Below, piece after piece: positions 53,510 to 64,000 of a stretch of DNA of 64,000 bases. Within the stretch, counting starts at the first letter, position 1. Each line of letters starts with the position of its first letter. Location: positions 31,785,608 to 31,849,607 of the forward strand of contig CAMGYJ010000010.1 in the NCBI GenBank assembly GCA_946122785.1, given 5' to 3'. A program made the translations under genes and the position numbers. Under the pieces are notes generated by a model. That model did no database searches. It was not told the origin of the DNA and was given only the letters and a program-made list of their open reading frames with translations. Source of the stretch: Linum tenue. Taxonomy: Eukaryota > Streptophyta > Magnoliopsida > Malpighiales > Linaceae.

Positions 53510-54959
53510 CCCACGCAAGAAAAGCAGCAGCGCCGCCATCGCCCCCGACCCCATTCCTGTCCACCGATCCCTAGCGCACGTTCGGTTTTGGTGGTAAGGA
53601 TCACGATAACTCTCGTGATTTAGAACTCGTTTCATCGGTAGTCTAATCCGAAACTTGTATTTTAGTACTATAGTGGTCGCGGTAACGTTTGAAGGTTCGA
53701 AACATCGATCGACGAGGAAATCGATGTCCAAGGTCTTCGAGTATGAACCTAGGTACGTTCTAGTGGTAAGAGAACTCGATCCCTTTGGTTAGATCGATCG
53801 ATTTGGTGATTTTTCGTGAGGGTGCAATTCTGGGTTTTAGCGACGGACTATACAGACTATTAGTGACAGAGTTTTGGTGGTCACTAAAGCTGTAGGGAAT
53901 TTTCAGAAACGTGTTTTAAGATGTGTAAATTGTTTCGAGACTCTTCATGTATTTTTTTCTGGGTTTAATAATTTTATAAATTGTGGAAGAGGTAGGAGAT
54001 GCCTTTGATTTAATTTGGAGATTTGTGAAGATGATTTACTATTTTTAGAAATTCGTTGAAAATTTATTTTAATTAAATAAAAATTATGCAGAGGTGTTTT
54101 AAGAAATCGATAATTTTACAGAATGTAAGTCCTCTTAGTAGACGTGGAAAAATTATGATATGGATTTCTAAGGAGGTTAACGTTGGGTGAACAATTCGTT
54201 CAAGTCAAAATTAATTAGAAAAATGGCATATTTCGAATGGATATTTCTAGAAAAAATTTAAAGGAGGTTAAGAGATCTTTTACAAGAGGTTTGAGGATTG
54301 AATTTTGAGGAGAGGGTGTCCAGGTAAATCAAAATGTGGTTTAAATCGAGAAACGTTGTCTAAGAAAATAAATTTCTTATTAATAGTTTTTCTGAGATAA
54401 TTCGTCTAAGGAGGGAAAGAAAGGTGAGAAAGATAGCCGCCGATCAAGCTTCGTAGTCTCGCGTGATGAAGAAGATCACGCCGGTGTGTAGGAGAGGAAG
54501 AGACGTGACTAGTGGAGGAAGGAGAAAGGCCGGGAACTCAGCGATGACGATCACGGTTGTTGGTGGTAACGCGATGGAGAGGAACGGACCCTATCCTCCT
54601 AGACGACCCGGGGTGTCGACCGTCCGAAGTTGGCCACTGAATTGTGGCAGGAGGAGGGACTTCGACGATAATGGCAGAGGAGCTCCAACAGTGGGGATTG
54701 TCGAAGAGGAAAAGGAGGAACCGATAGAGGAGGATCCGAAGGAGGAAAAGCATCTGGAACTTGAACATGAGAATGCAGACATTGACACGACTAAAGAGGT
54801 GAGTGTAAAGTTGGTAAAACCTCCATCGAGGTCTTTTGGTTTATGTCTTTAATTTCAAGTTATTCTAGTTATTTTATGAGTTTGCGCAATCATGTTTGTG
54901 AGGCATCCCATAGCCTACTTAATGTATAGGCACGCGTTGTGCTATGTATGCATGTGTTT

Positions 54960-55150
54960 GTAATGTATGGATGATGGTAAGATGAACCCCGAGGCGGTTG
55001 GACCACTGTTGGACGCAGTAGATGGTCAGGTCTCTACTGGATGGTGATACATAACGCAATAGTTCACCGGACATTGACTGGACGGCGATACGTAACGCAG
55101 TACCATTGCCTTGAGGATAAGTGCACCGGACGGTGATACACAATGTGGTG
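54960..55150. repeat. LTR subrepeats with GATAC(G/A)TAACGC
   Basis: Three to four units of roughly 45-55 bp share GGACGGTGATACATAACGC-like cores. The same subrepeats appear inverted at 3075-3250 and 61465-61600 in the other LTR copies. Confidence 0.75.
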
Positions 55151-55717
55151 AACCCTAGTAATAGGTATATGAGTTAAGATAGAAGTAGAGACCTTCTATA
55201 GGCTAGTAATGAATGATTATTTTAGAGTAGAAAGGGAGGACGACTTTCGTGCTAGGAAGGAAATTCTAATAATGTGTTAGTGAGGATTTGCGTATGGCAA
55301 AGACCTTAGAAAGTAACGACGAGGAATGGGGCGTCTGACAATGCATTTAATGCCCTAAACTCTACCTAACTGAGTAATGGTTAGCGGAGGTGGATTCCGA
55401 GAAGAGGTGAGGCGAAGCAGGAGGCCACTTCTGAGCGGACGAGATTGAAGGGAGCTCAACGAGGAGATAGAGCTATAGTTATTTGCATTATTTTTGTTCA
55501 TGATTATGAGTTTATAAACTGGAGATTCGAGGTTTTGAATTTAGGTGGTTTTTTGTACCATGGATTGGGGTCGCCCAACTATTTAGGGCATTTCATTTGA
55601 ATTTCTTGTGGAAAATGATTGGATTTATTTATTTTATTGAGATTTTTTTAAACACTATTTCGATCAGCTCTGGAGCCATGAGTATTTTGGTTTGTTTAAA
55701 AATATCGAGTCGTTTCA

Positions 55718-56542
55718 TTTTGGTATCAGAGCCGACACTCCTCTGTTCCTTGGTCTCCAAAGAATACTGGAGTGACGATCTAAGTTTTTCAGGGTTTCTA
55801 GTTTTCAAGGAAAGGAAAAAGGGGTGTCACGTTAAGGGTTTGGCTAAGCGAGTCAGGGTTTCTTTGAGGATTTTTAGAAATTATAGTATACTTTAATCAT
55901 GATAAGAAAATAACTCTATAAGGCCCCGCGGGACTGTTATACGCCTCAGGAAGGAGAAGAGTAGATTCCTAAGAGGGTAGTTAAGTTAACTCTTTTTTTA
56001 TGAGCGAAAAGAGATAGTCCAAGGAAGCTCCTATACCTACGGGGATTCGAGTTGATTGCTATAAGGTTCAGATGGACGATAAGTATCTAACACGTCGAAA
56101 AACAGTAAACAATGAGTTACGGCAAGTGGCGGCCATCATCAGGAGGAAATGATGCATGGATGGTTCATTCAATGCACAAGAATCGAACTTAGGGTTAGGG
56201 TTTCAAGGAGCAGTGGAAAGTTAGACTTTAAGCAACGCTAGGTGCACCTCAGCAAGGCAAATGAGGAACTAAGAAGGTCATAGGGGGCCTGACAAGAAGT
56301 CATGGGATTAATACACAAATGCTAGGAGGAGGCACATTCATGTACATGGATCAAATGAGGAATCCCTTGTGGATATAGTATGTCCCTAAGAAGAGGAATC
56401 TAGGATCTGGGAAACCAGATCATCGAAAAGTCCTTGAAAAGAAGGAGACAACAAGCGAGATAACTAATGTAATGAATGATGTAAGAGCAAGCGCACTATG
56501 TTACCAATAAACTGCAAGATTGAGGATAGGTATGCAACGAAC
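55718..56542 (+). mobile_element. Gypsy leader and decayed internal region after LTR b
   Basis: Begins with the primer site TGGTATCAGAGCC (55721). Leader similarity to 2310-2527 follows (GGAGTGACGATCT). Short frames but no gag motif are visible. It ends at the Cassandra LTR. Confidence 0.6.
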
Positions 56543-56816
56543 TTCTAACATCCCGGATCGTTTCTCGAAGAAGATATTTTCCGCTTTGCGCCTCGACCCA
56601 CATGGTTTTCGACTTGGGGTGCAATTCAAGGTGACTTCCCATAAGGTCACCCATCCTTGTTGTACTCCACATTGAGCACGTTTAACTTCGGCGTTCTCAC
56701 AAGAACTCCTCTATTTCACCCCAAAACACGTCATGTCAATTAAGGTCGGTTTCTTACTTATGAACAATTGATCTCTCCCGTGCTTTGTCGATGTGGGATT
56801 TGCCTAAGGTGTTACA
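56543..56816 (-). mobile_element. Cassandra-type TRIM LTR (probably solo)
   Basis: On the minus strand the LTR starts TGTAACACCTTAGGC (56816) and runs about 274 bp to GGGATGTTAG. In its middle it carries a 5S rRNA-like segment, the defining trait of Cassandra elements. Length is in the usual Cassandra LTR range. I did not find a second LTR, a clear TSD or a primer site next to it, so a solo LTR or truncated copy is likely. Confidence 0.85.
56615..56705 (-). ncRNA. 5S rRNA-like segment within Cassandra LTR
   Basis: Minus strand contains GTTAAACGTGCTCAATG (compare 5S A-box region GTTAAGCGTGCTTGGGC) and AGGATGGGTGACC (the 5S C-box, kept exactly). TGGGAAGTC, and then TTGCACCCC as at the 5S 3' end, follow. 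Internal RNA polymerase III promoter boxes are recognisable. It is not a genuine 5S gene: several stem positions differ and the 5' part is replaced. Confidence 0.88.
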
Positions 56817-57179
56817 TTAAGCTTTCATCCTGATACTAAAATGAAACGACCCAATACTTTTAAGCAAACAGAAATACTCATGGCTCCGGAGCCGACATAA
56901 ATAGCGTCCAAAAAAATCTCAATAAAATAAATAAATTCAAGTATTTTCCACAAAAAATTCTAATGAAATGCCCTAACTAGTTGGGAGACCCCAATCCATG
57001 GTAAACAAAACCACCTAAATTCAAAACCTCGAATCTCCAGTTTATAAACTCATAATCATGAACAAAAATAATGAAAATAACTATAGCTTTATCTTCTCGC
57101 TGAGCTCCCCTCGATCACGTCCGCTCAGAAACAGCCTCTTGCTTCGCCTTGCCTCTTTTCAGAATCCATCTCTGCTAAC

Positions 57180-58492
57180 TGACACGCTAAAACACAACAC
57201 CTAACAATGGCCAAGTGTAACCAATGAAAGGGACTGCAGTATAGTGGCACAAGTAATAAATATCGAATCCACGGGTCTCTAGAGTTACTATTACTCAGCT
57301 TCAGTTCATTATCTAGCAAACTAGATTAAGGATTGATTTTCTAAACTACTCTACTAACTACTCTACTAATTACAAGTTGGGAACTCACTTAGGTATGATT
57401 CCCCCTAGCTCCTCAATTAGGTCCAAGTTGCAATTACCTTTGGTTGATCTACTGTTGATTAAACTGCGGAAGATCCTAAATTAGCTTGGAATCTCTTAAG
57501 CTCACCAAGCCCTCTCAGACAGAATACCCGGCAGGCGACTAGCCTTCAGCGGGATAGACTGCTAAGGCGATTCACACAGATCTCCACTACTGGAATGAAT
57601 TCCAGTACAAAGCAGTGAATTGATTGACTCTCGCACAACCAATTCACCACTATCAATCAAGGAAGCTCTCTTAACCTAATCAGATTCTATCTATCATAGG
57701 TTAAAGCAGAAATCAAGAGAATTTGATCAAGATTCAATTGACTCAATAAATCATGCCTCAATCGATTATAATCAAACAATATAGCATCCAAAACTTCATA
57801 CAAGAAAGATCCTAACACATGGAACTAGGGTTCCTCAAAACCTAAGTGTAGGGAAGTTACTCCATAGAGAAGAGAGAGACTGCAAAAATTTGATCTAGAT
57901 CTTCAATCTCCATCTCCAAGCTTGATTCCCGAGCTCCAATGGCGAAGAAATCCTCCAAAATAGCTCCAAGAATGTTCCCAAGTCGCTCTCTCTCTCTAGG
58001 GTTCGTCCCTTGAGTGTTTGGGATCCAAAACCCAGCTCTCCCCCTTTCCTTTTGCTGAAAATCGGGTTTTAACCAGCAATTCCCGACTCACACGGCCAGG
58101 CCACACGGCCGTGTGGGTTGTGCCCGTGTGGCTTGCTCAACCTCTGTTTAATGCTTCGTTTCTCCCTCGTCCGGACTCCGAATCAGTCGCCGTTTGATCC
58201 CAGACGCTCGTAGTATCGTCCTCTTTCTTTTCATGAAAAGCTTGCATGATTCTTTGTACATAAAGTGAGGTAGAAATCCATTCTTCTTCAGGTCATACCC
58301 GAGTTTCTTCTCCCGAATCGTCAATTGATCTCTGATTGACTTGAAACTTGCGCCTATGCTTCACTTTATGTGCTAGGACCTGAAATGTGACAAAGGAACA
58401 CAACCTAGCGTAAAATAGGCCAAAGACACGATAATTCAAGCTCAAACAATCAAGAAACAAAGGGGAAAACATGTGCAAATACCGAGTCATCA
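57180..58492 (-). repeat. 3' LTR of Athila-like copy 2
   Basis: 1313 bp, minus strand TGATGACTCGGTATTTGCAC to GTGTCA. The CACACGG/CCGTGTGG cluster at about 58092-58132 is shorter than in copy 1. Confidence 0.88.
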
Positions 58493-59884
58493 AATCCCCC
58501 CACACTTAACTGTTTGCTTGTCCCCAAGAAAACCTAACTCAAACCAATGCAGCTCTCCAGACCTCTATAGCAACAAACAATCCCGATCGTCGGTAGAGGA
58601 TTTCCTAGATCATATAGCAGCTTACGAGGTCAACTGGTCTTCTAAGACGTCCCCTATCTCTCTCAATGCGAGTACTAGACTCAAGCCATGATCATGAGAA
58701 GAAGTAGAAGTAAGACAGTCAGTTCATGGACAAAGGGACTCACAACACTCACAACCAAGGACTCGTTGTACCGGGGTGCTCTTTCACTTCATTTCACCGT
58801 TAGAACCCCTTTTTGCACTTTCATTCACATTTTCCTTGTTTTTTTTTCTTTCACTTAGCAGGGGTTCCAACTGCAGTCTTTTGCACGGTCGACCCTTATT
58901 AGTCGAGCAAGAGCAATTTATGTACACCTGGCGCTCGCCAGGGTACTTCTTTTAACTCCTTTTCCTCAACTCGTGTGAAGGGTCAATGAAATTAAGGGGG
59001 GTCGGAAGCTCTATCCGTGCCCTTAAAAACACATCCTCAAGTAGGCAAACCATTCAACGGGTGAAAATTTTACTTGTACTAGAGACAGCTTAGCTTCACC
59101 TTGTAGGAGTACCCCACTAAGGATTACTAAAATCTCTTCCAAAACCCGATTTTCTGCAATGAACGGTGCCACACACGTTGGGCTTACCCCATGTTTAAGA
59201 TTTCAATGATTTCGACACGGAGGACCAACTGCTTTTCATTTCTCACATGAGCACCCTGTTCGATACACGAGTCATAACACAATTCAAATAGAGTCCACAT
59301 TACCACATGAATTCAACGGTCTTAGCTCCACTAATTCACAAAATCAACTGACATAGCAGAGAGCTAGATAGGAAAAATCTTATACTTCAACATCCTCCAT
59401 AGTGCTACACTAACTCCCTAGGTTGCACATTACTATAGAGACTGTCAATTCAAAGCATACTGAGCAGGCAATTTGCAAGGAAACACGTACTTCGAGCCCC
59501 CAAATTTAAAAATTTGGATAGTGGACTAGGCTCCAAGCACACAAACAGCCAAACATTCACCCGCATACATAATCAAACATCCCCCCACACTTAAGCACGA
59601 CATTGTCCTCAATGGAGGAAAGAGAAGGAGGGTAGAACGAAGTTACCAGATCAAGGGTGAATGATGATGGACGAGTCAGGCGGTGCATTTCAGGAAGAGA
59701 GTAATCAGAACACAAACACCACACAAAATCTCACAAAGGTTGAGTTATTGACTCTAAAATCAAATAATAAAACTGACTCAACCGAGGAGAAATAGAGAAA
59801 GAAATGCAAACCGACTGGTTGGGTTGCCTCCCAACAAGCGCTTCTTTCACGTCGTGAGCCGGACGATGGCTCCTAAGTTTCGGT

Positions 59885-60892
59885 CTATGCTAGAACCTCC
59901 TTGAAGTTGAGGTTCTCGTCAACGAGGTGGAGTCGCAAGTCACGAGCATGTGGTATGACTGGTGATGGAAGCTCGTGCACTTGATGCAGATGAAGTCTCC
60001 ACCCTCGAGACCTCTTCTTCTCTTCTCTCGTCTCATTGCCCCAAACCAGATATGACAACATCGATTGACCACCATCGCGTCCACCAAGAGGGACCGATGT
60101 CGACGTGGCCTTGGTCTGGCAAAGAGACATTGCAAATGGGTCCTTGCTAAGCAGTTCCTCGAAGTTTGGTGGAGATATCACATGTAACTCATGGCCGGTG
60201 CAAGCATCTTCCACCTCAACTTCGTCCTCGGCCTGGACGCCAAGTGCTTCTTCAACCTCCCTTCCTTCTTCATGTGGTATCACCCCTGGGAAATGATCAA
60301 GAACTCCTTCTGCTTCATTTTCTTCATCCTCCACAACTTCTTTCTGCACCCTTTCTCGCTCTTCTTCTTCTAGCACGGATTGGAGAGCAAGTTTCCAAGC
60401 AATTTCTTTCATGAGATCTTCTTGCATCTCCTCACTCATGCCCGCCTCTTCAAAGCTCAGTTTGGGATGTGGGAAGGTGTGGTCGGCTATGACAGGACAT
60501 TCCTTATCATGATCATCACGGGAGCTCTCCGTGACAACTTCAGTGTGCTCCACAATGTCCTTGTATCCTTTTTCTTCCTCCTCCTCTTCTAGTATGGTAG
60601 CAGAAGGGTGATCTGGAGCAGGTTGTGCATAAGATCGCTCAAGATCATTGACGCTCTTCTTAATGCTTAGGAGGATCTCCTCTGTTTCACGATAGGCCTG
60701 GGTACAAAGATCCATCTTGGACCATGATCTCTCACTGTCTCGAGCAAACTGCTCAATGAGAAGCCTCAATTCATAGTTTGGATCTGGTTGTGGAGTGTAG
60801 CATGGCTCTGCAGAATGGCCCGTGAAGGCCGCCATGGGTAACTCCAGCTCCGATAGCCCTTCTGATTGTGGGAGAAAGTTTTCTTGGTAATG
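59885..60892 (-). pseudogene. 5'-truncated copy of the acidic Athila-like ORF
   Basis: From MAAFTGHSAEPCYTPQ at 60835 the frame stays open for 316 residues and parallels the 403-residue ORF. It keeps the acidic tract and GGQSMLSYLVWGNETREEKK. The N-terminal 95 or so residues of the intact ORF are reduced to a short Met-less stretch ending at the deletion junction (about 60892). A TGG-to-TAG change ends it three codons early. Probably not translated, since its start and leader are gone. Confidence 0.82.
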
Positions 60893-61253
60893 CTTGCTCA
60901 GCCTCTGTTTAATGCTTCGTTTCTCCCTCGTCCGGACTCCGAATCAGTCGCCGTTTGATCCCAGACGCTCGTAGTCTCGTCCTCTTTCTTTTCATGACAA
61001 GCTTGCATGATTTTTTGTCCATAAAGTGAGGTATAAATCCATTCTTCTTCAGGTCATACCCGAGTTTCTTCTCCCGAATCGTCAATTGATCTCTGATTGA
61101 CTTGAAACTTGAGCCTATGCTTCACTTTATGTGCTAGGACCTGAAATGTGACAAAGGAACACAACCTAGCGTAAAATAGGCCAAAGACGCGATAATTCAA
61201 GCTCAAACAATCAAGAAACAAAGGGGAAAACATGTGCAAATACCGAGTCATCA
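60893..61253 (-). repeat. Truncated 5' LTR of Athila-like copy 2
   Basis: About 360 bp, nearly identical to 58133-58492. The internal boundary falls at GCTTGCTCAGCCTCTG (compare GCTTGCTCAACCTCTG near 58131), where the ORF sequence is joined. Confidence 0.85.
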
Positions 61254-62606
61254 CTAACCGTTCCTCAACCTAGTGAGTGAGAAGAGGACAGTCTCGTCGT
61301 TACTTTCTAAAGTCTTTGCCCTAGGCAAATCCCCACTAACACAATATTAGTGTTTCCTTCTAGATAGAAATCTGTTCTCGCTTTGTGCTCTTAAATAATC
61401 ATTCCTTAATAGCCTATAGAAGTTCTCAACTTCTATCTTAACTCATATACATATTACTAGCATTTGCTGCATTACGTATCGCCGTCCGCTGTCCCTTTCG
61501 TCAAGGCAATGGTACTGCTTTACGTATCGCCTTCCAATCCATGTCCGGTCAACTACTACTTTACGTATCGCCGTTCAGCAGTAACCCGACCATCTACCGC
61601 GTCTAGTAGTGGCCCAAACACCTTGGGGTTCAAATTACCATCATCCATACATACATAGCGCAACGCGTGCCTCCACCTTAAGTAGGCGGTGGGATTGCCT
61701 CACACACATGATCCCGCAAACTCGTAAATTAACTAGCATAACTTGAAATTAAAGACATAAACTAAAAGATCTCAACGAAGATTTTACCCCCTTTACAGTC
61801 ACCTCTTTAGTCGCATCAACGTCTGCATTCTCAAGCTCAAGCTTCGGATGCTTTTCCTCTATCGGCTCCTCCTCTATCGGTTCCTCCTCTTCCTCTTCGA
61901 CGATCCCCACTGTTGGATCTCTGCCACCATCATTGCTGAGGTCCCTCCTCCTTCCATAATTTGTTGGCCAACTTCTGACGACTGACACCCCGCGTTACCA
62001 TCAACAGGCGCGATCGTCATCACCGAGTTCCCGGCCTTTCTCCCGCTTCCGCCTGTCACGACTCTTCCTCTTCTACTCACCGACGTGAACCTCTTCATAA
62101 CACGAGACTACGAAACTTGATTGACAACTATCTTTCTCACCTTTCTTTCCCTCCTTAGTCAAATTATCTCAGGAAACCTATTAATAAGTAATTCATTTTC
62201 ATAGACATCGTTTCTCGATTTAAAACCCATTTTGATATATCAGGCCACCCTCTCCTCAAAGTTAAAATCCACGAACCTCTTTTCAAAGATCCCTTAACCT
62301 CCTCTAAATTTTTTCTATAAATGCTCCATTCGAAAACCGCCATTTTTCTAATTAATTTTACTTGGACGAATTGTTCCCTACAGCTTTAGTGAATACTCAA
62401 AATCAGCCACTAAAAGCTTGTAAAGGCTGTCGCTAGAACCCAAAATTGCACACTCACCAAAAATCATCAAATCGATCGATCTAACCCGAAGGGATCGAGT
62501 TCCCTTACCTCTAGAACGTGCCTAGGTTTAGACTCGACAACCTTGGACATCGATTTCCTCATCGATCGATGTTTCGAACCTTCAAATGTTACCGCAACCA
62601 CTATAG

Positions 62607-64000
62607 AACCACTTAAAGTGGAGCACCTTGATGTTTTGAAATATGATACTGAATCTTGTAAAATAAAACTTTTAAACAACATTCAAAACTTTGAGACCGA
62701 CTCCCAGTATCTCACTTACAAAGTTCAGACAGAGGGAAACCAGACTCTGATACCAAAGTGTAATACCCTAACCCGACCGGGCACTACTTTTACCTAAATA
62801 CCCTCGTTAAACCGTCAACCATAATGAGAACCAAAAAGACTGGGAAAATTAGCGGGAAACTTTATATAAAAATTCATGATAAAATACTTTGAAATTCAAA
62901 TAAAAAATTCTTGAATAAGCATAAGTCATAAACATCTTTAATAAACGCGCATCATTCTCGAGTCCTACTAAATGCACGAGATTCGAATTTTTGTACTGGA
63001 ATCCTCTAGGGCCATTGATTCTTGTCACGAACTGCTAAACTTTTGAGCATACTCTAAAGCTTCTACCCTTCCTGAATGTGGGCGATGGGGTCAGTCCTAA
63101 ACCCAATTTCATTATCATACGCTAACACACAACCATGCACGTGTAATGCTTATGGTACGTCATTGAGTACATTAGTAGAAACATATTATTATTAACATAT
63201 TCTTACTTATAGCATTTCCTTCTTACTTAACTTGAAATCGGATCCCGCTCTCGACTTAACTAGTACTATCGTCCGACACCATAACGTATCATGAACATAT
63301 ACTCCTCATCTACAAGGAGTAACATAATATACCTCCCCATCTACAGGGAGTGGTGGTGACCGCGTCCGACATCAATCGTGACATACATATCATGACCCAT
63401 CATCTAGAAGGTGCTCCTCATCTACAAGGAGTAAGGGGACCGCGTACGACTAGTTAAGGGATGGTTATTATTCTTTGTTATTAACTTGATGTATCTTATA
63501 CGTGCTTGCTTGAAACAACTTCTCACAGGATGGAGAAACATACTTAATCTTGTTCTTGCTTACTTGACTTGAGAAGTTTGAGCTTACTTAGGTGTTCTTC
63601 CGCACAATGGGAAGATATATAAGCTTATTAATTTACACATGGTTAGCTTAGAATTGGACTTGTATTTTCTTTACTGGTAGCGTAGTTTACTTATGTTTCA
63701 TGATGCTATGCATACTCAACGTAAAGACTGAAAATAAACAAATTAACTTAATATGAAAGCATATAACGAATGAGTGAACATAAAACAAGAAATGTAATGC
63801 ATAACATGAACTTAAATGCATACATTGATAACGAAAACTACTCTAACCCACTTTAACCACGCACCTTAATTCTCAAATGGCTGATTTTGTCGAATATCCT
63901 GACTGACTATGATCCAACCGCTAACACTTTTATGTTATGTTACTCCTTGTAGATGAGGCGGTTATGTTCACAATACGTTGGTGTCGGACGGTTGTGCTAG
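62607..64000. other. Retroelement leader and LTR-like repeats, no gene
   Basis: At about 62746-62757, CTCTGATACCA is the reverse complement of a tRNA-iMet primer site. TGTAATACCCTAACCCGACC begins at about 62759, like a gypsy LTR terminus. Further right, CCTCATCTACAAGGAGTA occurs at 63304 and 63416 (a variant at 63335) and inverted at 63941-63958. The whole segment is probably LTR sequence of another gypsy copy running off the window. A small frame at 62543-62797 is not supported as a gene. Confidence 0.5.

Larger units (their letters stand above)
53179..55717 (+). mobile_element. Long gypsy LTR, copy b (plus strand)
   Basis: Starts TGTAACACCCGACC and ends CGTTTCA, followed by TTT and a primer site TGGTATCAGAGCCGACA at 55721. 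At 2539 bp it is a long LTR, homologous to copies a and c. It includes a (CT)n(TA)n tract (53422-53507). Subrepeats with CCGGACGGTGATAC and GATACGTAACGCAGTA lie at 54960-55150. An open frame at 54463-54852 corresponds to a minus-strand stretch at 61749-62098 and is part of the LTR. Confidence 0.82.
57180..61253 (-). mobile_element. Athila-like element copy 2, 5' deletion derivative
   Basis: A 4.07-kb element flanked by CTAAC (57175-57179, 61254-61258). The 3' LTR is complete (57180-58492). The 5' LTR keeps only its first 360 bp or so (60893-61253). An internal deletion removed the rest of that LTR, the primer site and the first 45 or so codons of the ORF. The perfect TSD shows the deletion happened after insertion, or the deleted form itself inserted. 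Internal sequence is very similar to copy 1 in inverted orientation. Confidence 0.9.
56842..62606 (-). mobile_element. Long gypsy LTR, copy c, split by Athila-like copy 2
   Basis: Minus-strand LTR end at 56842 (TGAAACG on plus). The part 56842-57179 continues at 61254-62606 after removal of the element at 57180-61253. The two parts together match LTR b from about 53668 to 55717, for example ATCGATCGATGTTTCGAACC near 62564. Similarity to LTR b stops at about 62606, so the first 490 bp or so of the LTR is missing. Confidence 0.78.

Noticed and set aside
53416..53731. Open frames of alternating Tyr-Ile across the TA microsatellite
   Set aside because: They are translations of (TA)n and (CT)n repeats and have no other coding support.
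56615..56705. A functional 5S rRNA gene
   Set aside because: Only the A/C-box half is conserved and the segment lies inside a retroelement LTR. It is the Cassandra 5S-like sequence.
62543..62797. 84-codon ORF near the window end
   Set aside because: It spans the junction between an LTR fragment and a retroelement leader and ends in the LTR terminus.

Overview
This window is nuclear DNA of a flowering plant, almost certainly a eudicot. It has a multi-exon gene with GT-AG introns, TIR-type immune genes (a class lost from grasses), and dense nested retrotransposons and small DNA transposons. I cannot name the species from sequence alone. Most of the 64 kb is repeat-derived. Only three host loci are well supported.

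Host genes. (1) A complete 23-exon gene at 16654-24891 (+) encodes a 701-residue peroxisomal long-chain acyl-CoA synthetase of the LACS7 type. It has a PTS2 at the N-terminus and a C-terminal SKL (PTS1). (2) A TIR-domain gene at 25270-26077 (-) is broken by a frameshift near the end of the TIR domain. (3) An intact two-exon TIR-only gene at 37349-38395 (-) is a paralogue of (2).

Layout. 0.6-1.9 kb: a 120-bp tandem repeat split by a LINE-like insertion. 2.3-8.7 kb: a decayed minus-strand Ty3/gypsy chromovirus-like element with a long, internally duplicated LTR, carrying a Mutator-type foldback element and a hAT element. 12.4-15.5 kb: a nest of DNA transposons in which a Mutator-like element carries a class IV chitinase gene fragment. 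16.7-24.9 kb: LACS7, with a young 3.1-kb LTR element (405-bp LTRs with 2 differences) inserted 7 bp into intron 12. That element has a long ORF with no recognisable gag-pol motif. 25.3-26.1 kb: broken TIR gene. 27.0-29.0 kb: retroelement remnant joined to a plant-mobile-domain (PMD) fragment. 29.0-37.3 kb: an old copia element (A, minus) containing a hAT element and a complete but defective copia element (B, plus). 37.3-38.4 kb: intact TIR gene. 38.8-39.8 kb: hAT element. 40.1-40.8 kb: a 133-bp tandem array rich in the palindrome TTACGTAA. 42-46 kb: gag-like remnant of a large non-autonomous retroelement, with a hAT element. 46.2-51.9 kb and 57.2-61.3 kb: two oppositely oriented copies of an Athila-like non-autonomous element with a roughly 400-residue ORF. 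53.2-62.6 kb: two inverted copies of the gypsy LTR flanking a Cassandra-type LTR that contains a 5S rRNA-like sequence. 62.6-64 kb: further LTR-like repeat.

The retroelements have tRNA primer sites, polypurine tracts and target-site duplications (TSDs) that can be read directly, so the nesting order is well supported. No CRISPR array, operon or other prokaryote-type system is present. The best candidates for something new are the unassigned long ORF in the LACS7-intron element, the TTACGTAA array, and the Athila-like element whose two LTRs differ strongly inside one perfect TSD.
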